Position numbers and translations under genes: made by a program. Below are positions 61,924 through 64,000 of a DNA stretch of 64,000 bases, piece after piece; position 1 is the first letter of the stretch, and every line of letters starts with the position of its first letter. The DNA comes from Candidatus Lumbricidiphila eiseniae (GTDB taxonomy: Bacteria; Actinomycetota; Actinomycetes; Actinomycetales; Microbacteriaceae): positions 33,601 to 97,600 of the forward strand of contig NAEP01000050.1 in NCBI GenBank assembly GCA_002529645.1, in the 5' to 3' direction. A model generated the notes under the pieces. The model ran no database searches. It was not told where the DNA came from and worked only from the letters and a program-made list of their open reading frames with translations.

Positions 61924-62073
61924 GGGTAATTCACACGCGCGAAGGTCTCAGGCGAGCCCCCGCGGCCACCATCACGCGCTTGACGGATAATTCACACGCG
62001 CGAAGGTCTCAGAGAAGACCTCCTCGCGATCATGAACCTCATCAAGGGCAATTCACACGCGCGAGGGTCTCAG
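61924..62073. CRISPR. R-S-R-S-R locus K: three 28-bp repeats (61924-61951, 61985-62012, 62046-62073) and two 33-bp unique segments, exact 61-bp period
   Basis: GGRYAATTCACACGCGCGARGGTCTCAG; I-E-like geometry; no cas genes in the window. Confidence 0.5.
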
Positions 62074-62170
62074 AACCATGGAGGTTATACCCGCTCAGCG
62101 TGAGACAGAAGGGCCTCCTGGTTGTGTGATCCGATTGTTGGATAGCTCCATTCCGCAGGAAGTGTTCACC

Positions 62171-62220
62171 TGTCAGCGAATCAACGATCGATTCCTGAAA
62201 CAACGCTGTTGACGTCGAAG
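62171..62220. mobile_element. Candidate terminal sequence of the IS21-type remnant
   Basis: tgtcagcgaatcaacgatcgattcctgaaac, just outside the istB 3' end. Confidence 0.35.
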
Positions 62221-62943
62221 TAGAGCGGGCCCCTTTGTGCTGAACTGGGGCGGACCCTTCTTTGGCTGTTGGGTTTAGTTATTCTTGTTCTGCTTGATGG
62301 GGTCGCGGCGGCCGTGGGTGCGGTAGGAATCTCTGGTGAGGGTGAGAACTTCGCGGTGGTGAACGAGGTGGTCAATCTTCGTGGACGCGACGAGGTCGTT
62401 GCTGAAGGTTTCGCCTCAGCGGCTGGAGGGCAGGTTGGTGGTGACCATGATCAAGCTCTGTTCGTAGCGGGATGCGAGGAGTTGGAAGAATAGGTTCGCG
62501 GTGTCCTGGTTGAACGGAATGTAGCCGATCTCGTCGATGATGAGTTTGCAGTGGCGGGTTTTCCTCAGTTCCGCCTCGAGTTGTCCTTGGTGGTGAACTA
62601 CTGTGAGGCGCACGATCCAGTTGTTTACGGTGTCGAACACAACGGAGTGGCCGACGTGGGTAGCCTTGATGCCGAGACCAATCGCCGAATGGGTTTTCCG
62701 ATTCCGGGAGGGCCGAGCAGGATCACGTTCTCTGCTTTCGTGACGAACCTCGAGGTCGCCAGGTGCGCGAGGAGGTTCTTGCGCAGGCTTGGTAGGTGGT
62801 CAAGGTTGAAGTCCTCGAGCGTCTTGATCGATGGGAAGTGCGCGGTTCGGATCCTCATCGTCGTGCTCGCGGACTCGCGGTCCGCGAGCTGGCATTCTGG
62901 GGCCGCGGCAAGGTATTTCCTCGTGTGCCCAGTTCTCGTCCCT

Positions 62944-63352
62944 TGCCCGGTCGGCGAGGTCCAGCTCGTCCGCGAGATCCGTGTGCACTGCGGGTCTCGT
63001 CCCTTAACGCGGATCGTTCTTCTACTGCAAACACAGCAGGTACTGCGGCGGGGGTTGGGGTGTCGGCGTCGGGGGCTGCTGCGGTGACGGTGGCGTCCTC
63101 GGATGCGGCGACTACCTCGAGTGCGAATGCGTCGGCGTCGGCGTCGGCGGGGGCGGATTCTCGTGCGAACGCGGCGGCGGTCGGGGCGGCGAACGCGGAT
63201 CGTTCGTCGGTGGCGTCGGCGGCGGGGTCAGCGTCCGCGGTCGCGGCGGCGCGGGCGGCGGCGAGCTCGGTGGCGTCGTCGGATGCGTCTAGTACTTCTT
63301 CTACGGTGGCGAGCGCGGCGGTGTTCGCGGCGGCTGCCCGGTCGGCGAGGTC
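62944..63352. repeat. 18-bp direct repeat flanking a 373-bp insertion within istB
   Basis: tgcccggtcggcgaggtc at 62944-62961 and 63335-63352, both encoding DLADRA on minus. Confidence 0.85.
63104..63180 (+). repeat. Left arm of a perfect 77-bp inverted repeat (Ala-rich stalk sequence)
   Basis: Identical to the reverse complement of 63924-64000. Confidence 0.95.
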
Positions 63353-63732
63353 TTCCCAGAGTCGCTCGATCGTGGGGCTCTTCGACGCGCGGGCCAAGCA
63401 GGCGAGTTTCGACGCGACCTGCTCGCTCGTCTTCGAAATCGGTGCGTCAACGGTGCTGCTTCGTGGGGTCATCGTGTTTGAGAATCCCCGTCCGGTCAAG
63501 CACCGTGAGCTCCATCGTCCGGGCCAGGATCGGACGAACTTTCTGCTGGTTCGTCCACTCGCTCAATATTCTGGCTGATATCAAGATCCCGCACAATCTG
63601 CGTTAATCAGAACACGTTCCGAGCAATACAACCGGCGAATCTCTGCCCGCGTATCCACTGAAATCACCCCTCTCACCTGAACCAGTGGGAACCATCCAGA
63701 CTCAGTGTTACAGGGGTCGATCCACGTCGGTG

Positions 63733-64000
63733 TTAACAAATGTCCCTGGAGATGGCAGCTGGGCACTCATCGCCATCTAATATCAGGGTGTCCACCCGAA
63801 CAGGTTCAGCCTCGCATTGGGTTTGACGACGGTGCAGCAGCAGTGTCAGTCCTGCGAGCAGGAATATTGTCACAGCTCTGAGCGGAATGGTCGGAGTGAC
63901 ACCAGTCCCCGCAAGCTCATATGCCGCCGCCGCGTTCGCACGAGAATCCGCCCCCGCCGACGCCGACGCCGACGCATTCGCACTCGAGGTAGTCGCCGCA
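63733..64000 (-). CDS. C-terminal end of a surface protein with Ala-rich stalk and LAGTG (LAxTG-type) sortase signal; truncated by window edge, absent from the ORF track
   Basis: AATTSSANASASASAGADSRANAAAAYELAGTGVTPTIPLRAVTIFLLAGLTLLLHRRQTQCEAEPVRVDTLILDGDECPAAISRDIC*. Confidence 0.7.
   Translation of the reverse strand, partial: AATTSSANASASASAGADSRANAAAAYELAGTGVTPTIPLRAVTIFLLAGLTLLLHRRQTQCEAEPVRVDTLILDGDECPAAISRDIC
63924..64000 (-). repeat. Right arm of the 77-bp inverted repeat; may continue past the window
   Basis: Reverse complement identical to 63104-63180. Confidence 0.95.

Larger units (their letters stand above)
62275..63474 (-). pseudogene. istB: IS21-family IstB ATPase pseudogene, frameshifted, with an in-frame stop and an inserted Ala-rich segment
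   Basis: SEQVASKLACLARASKSPTIERLWEDLADRA ... DLADRARDENWAHEE ... ILLGPPGIGK ... HSVVFDTVNNWIV ... LIIDEIGYIPFNQDTANLFFQLLASRYEQSLIMVTTNLPSSR* GETFSNDLVASTKIDHLVHHREVLTL. Confidence 0.85.

Noticed and set aside
61924-62073. Calling the K array a confirmed type I-E CRISPR
   Set aside because: No cas genes or leader identified, repeat is atypical, and other loci share the geometry with different repeats; kept as a hypothesis.
62796-63578. 260-aa Ala-rich plus-strand ORF as a real gene
   Set aside because: Its ends are antisense istB; only the middle is displaced stalk sequence, with no plausible start or secretion signal.

Overview
Window from a high-GC actinobacterium, probably Microbacteriaceae by gene content and order (inference). 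Most of it is conserved core genome: cydABDC with a divergent BlaI/M56 pair; aquaporin; pyrD-nrdR; a sugar ABC transporter/ADP-ribosylglycohydrolase/LacI locus; hisD; dnaE; rluD-lspA-divIVA-yggT-sepF-yggS; the complete dcw cluster ftsZ to mraZ; a polyprenyl synthase; a PASTA Ser/Thr kinase; DAHP synthase; plsC; an acyl-CoA synthetase; def; pyc; parA; and a MerR/FtsR-like/FHA group. The right end (about 60.6-64 kb) is accessory: IS30- and IS21-type remnants, a solitary retropepsin-like protease, a 3-repeat array with an exact 61-bp period, and the C-terminus of a probable sortase-anchored (LAGTG) surface protein whose Ala-rich stalk has an inverted partial copy inside istB. The main observation is that at least nine loci carry the same architecture: a private 27-29-bp direct repeat (R) around a unique 32-35-bp segment (S), period 60-62 bp (R-S-R; two loci R-S-R-S-R). 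These are the dimensions of a type I-E CRISPR repeat-spacer unit, but the repeat differs at each locus. In one locus the extra 61 bp breaks a lipoprotein gene and removing exactly 61 bp rejoins the frames. The pattern fits ectopic ('neo-CRISPR') spacer integration by a Cas1-Cas2-like integrase or an unknown process with the same geometry. No cas genes are in the window. All calls were made by eye without database searches.
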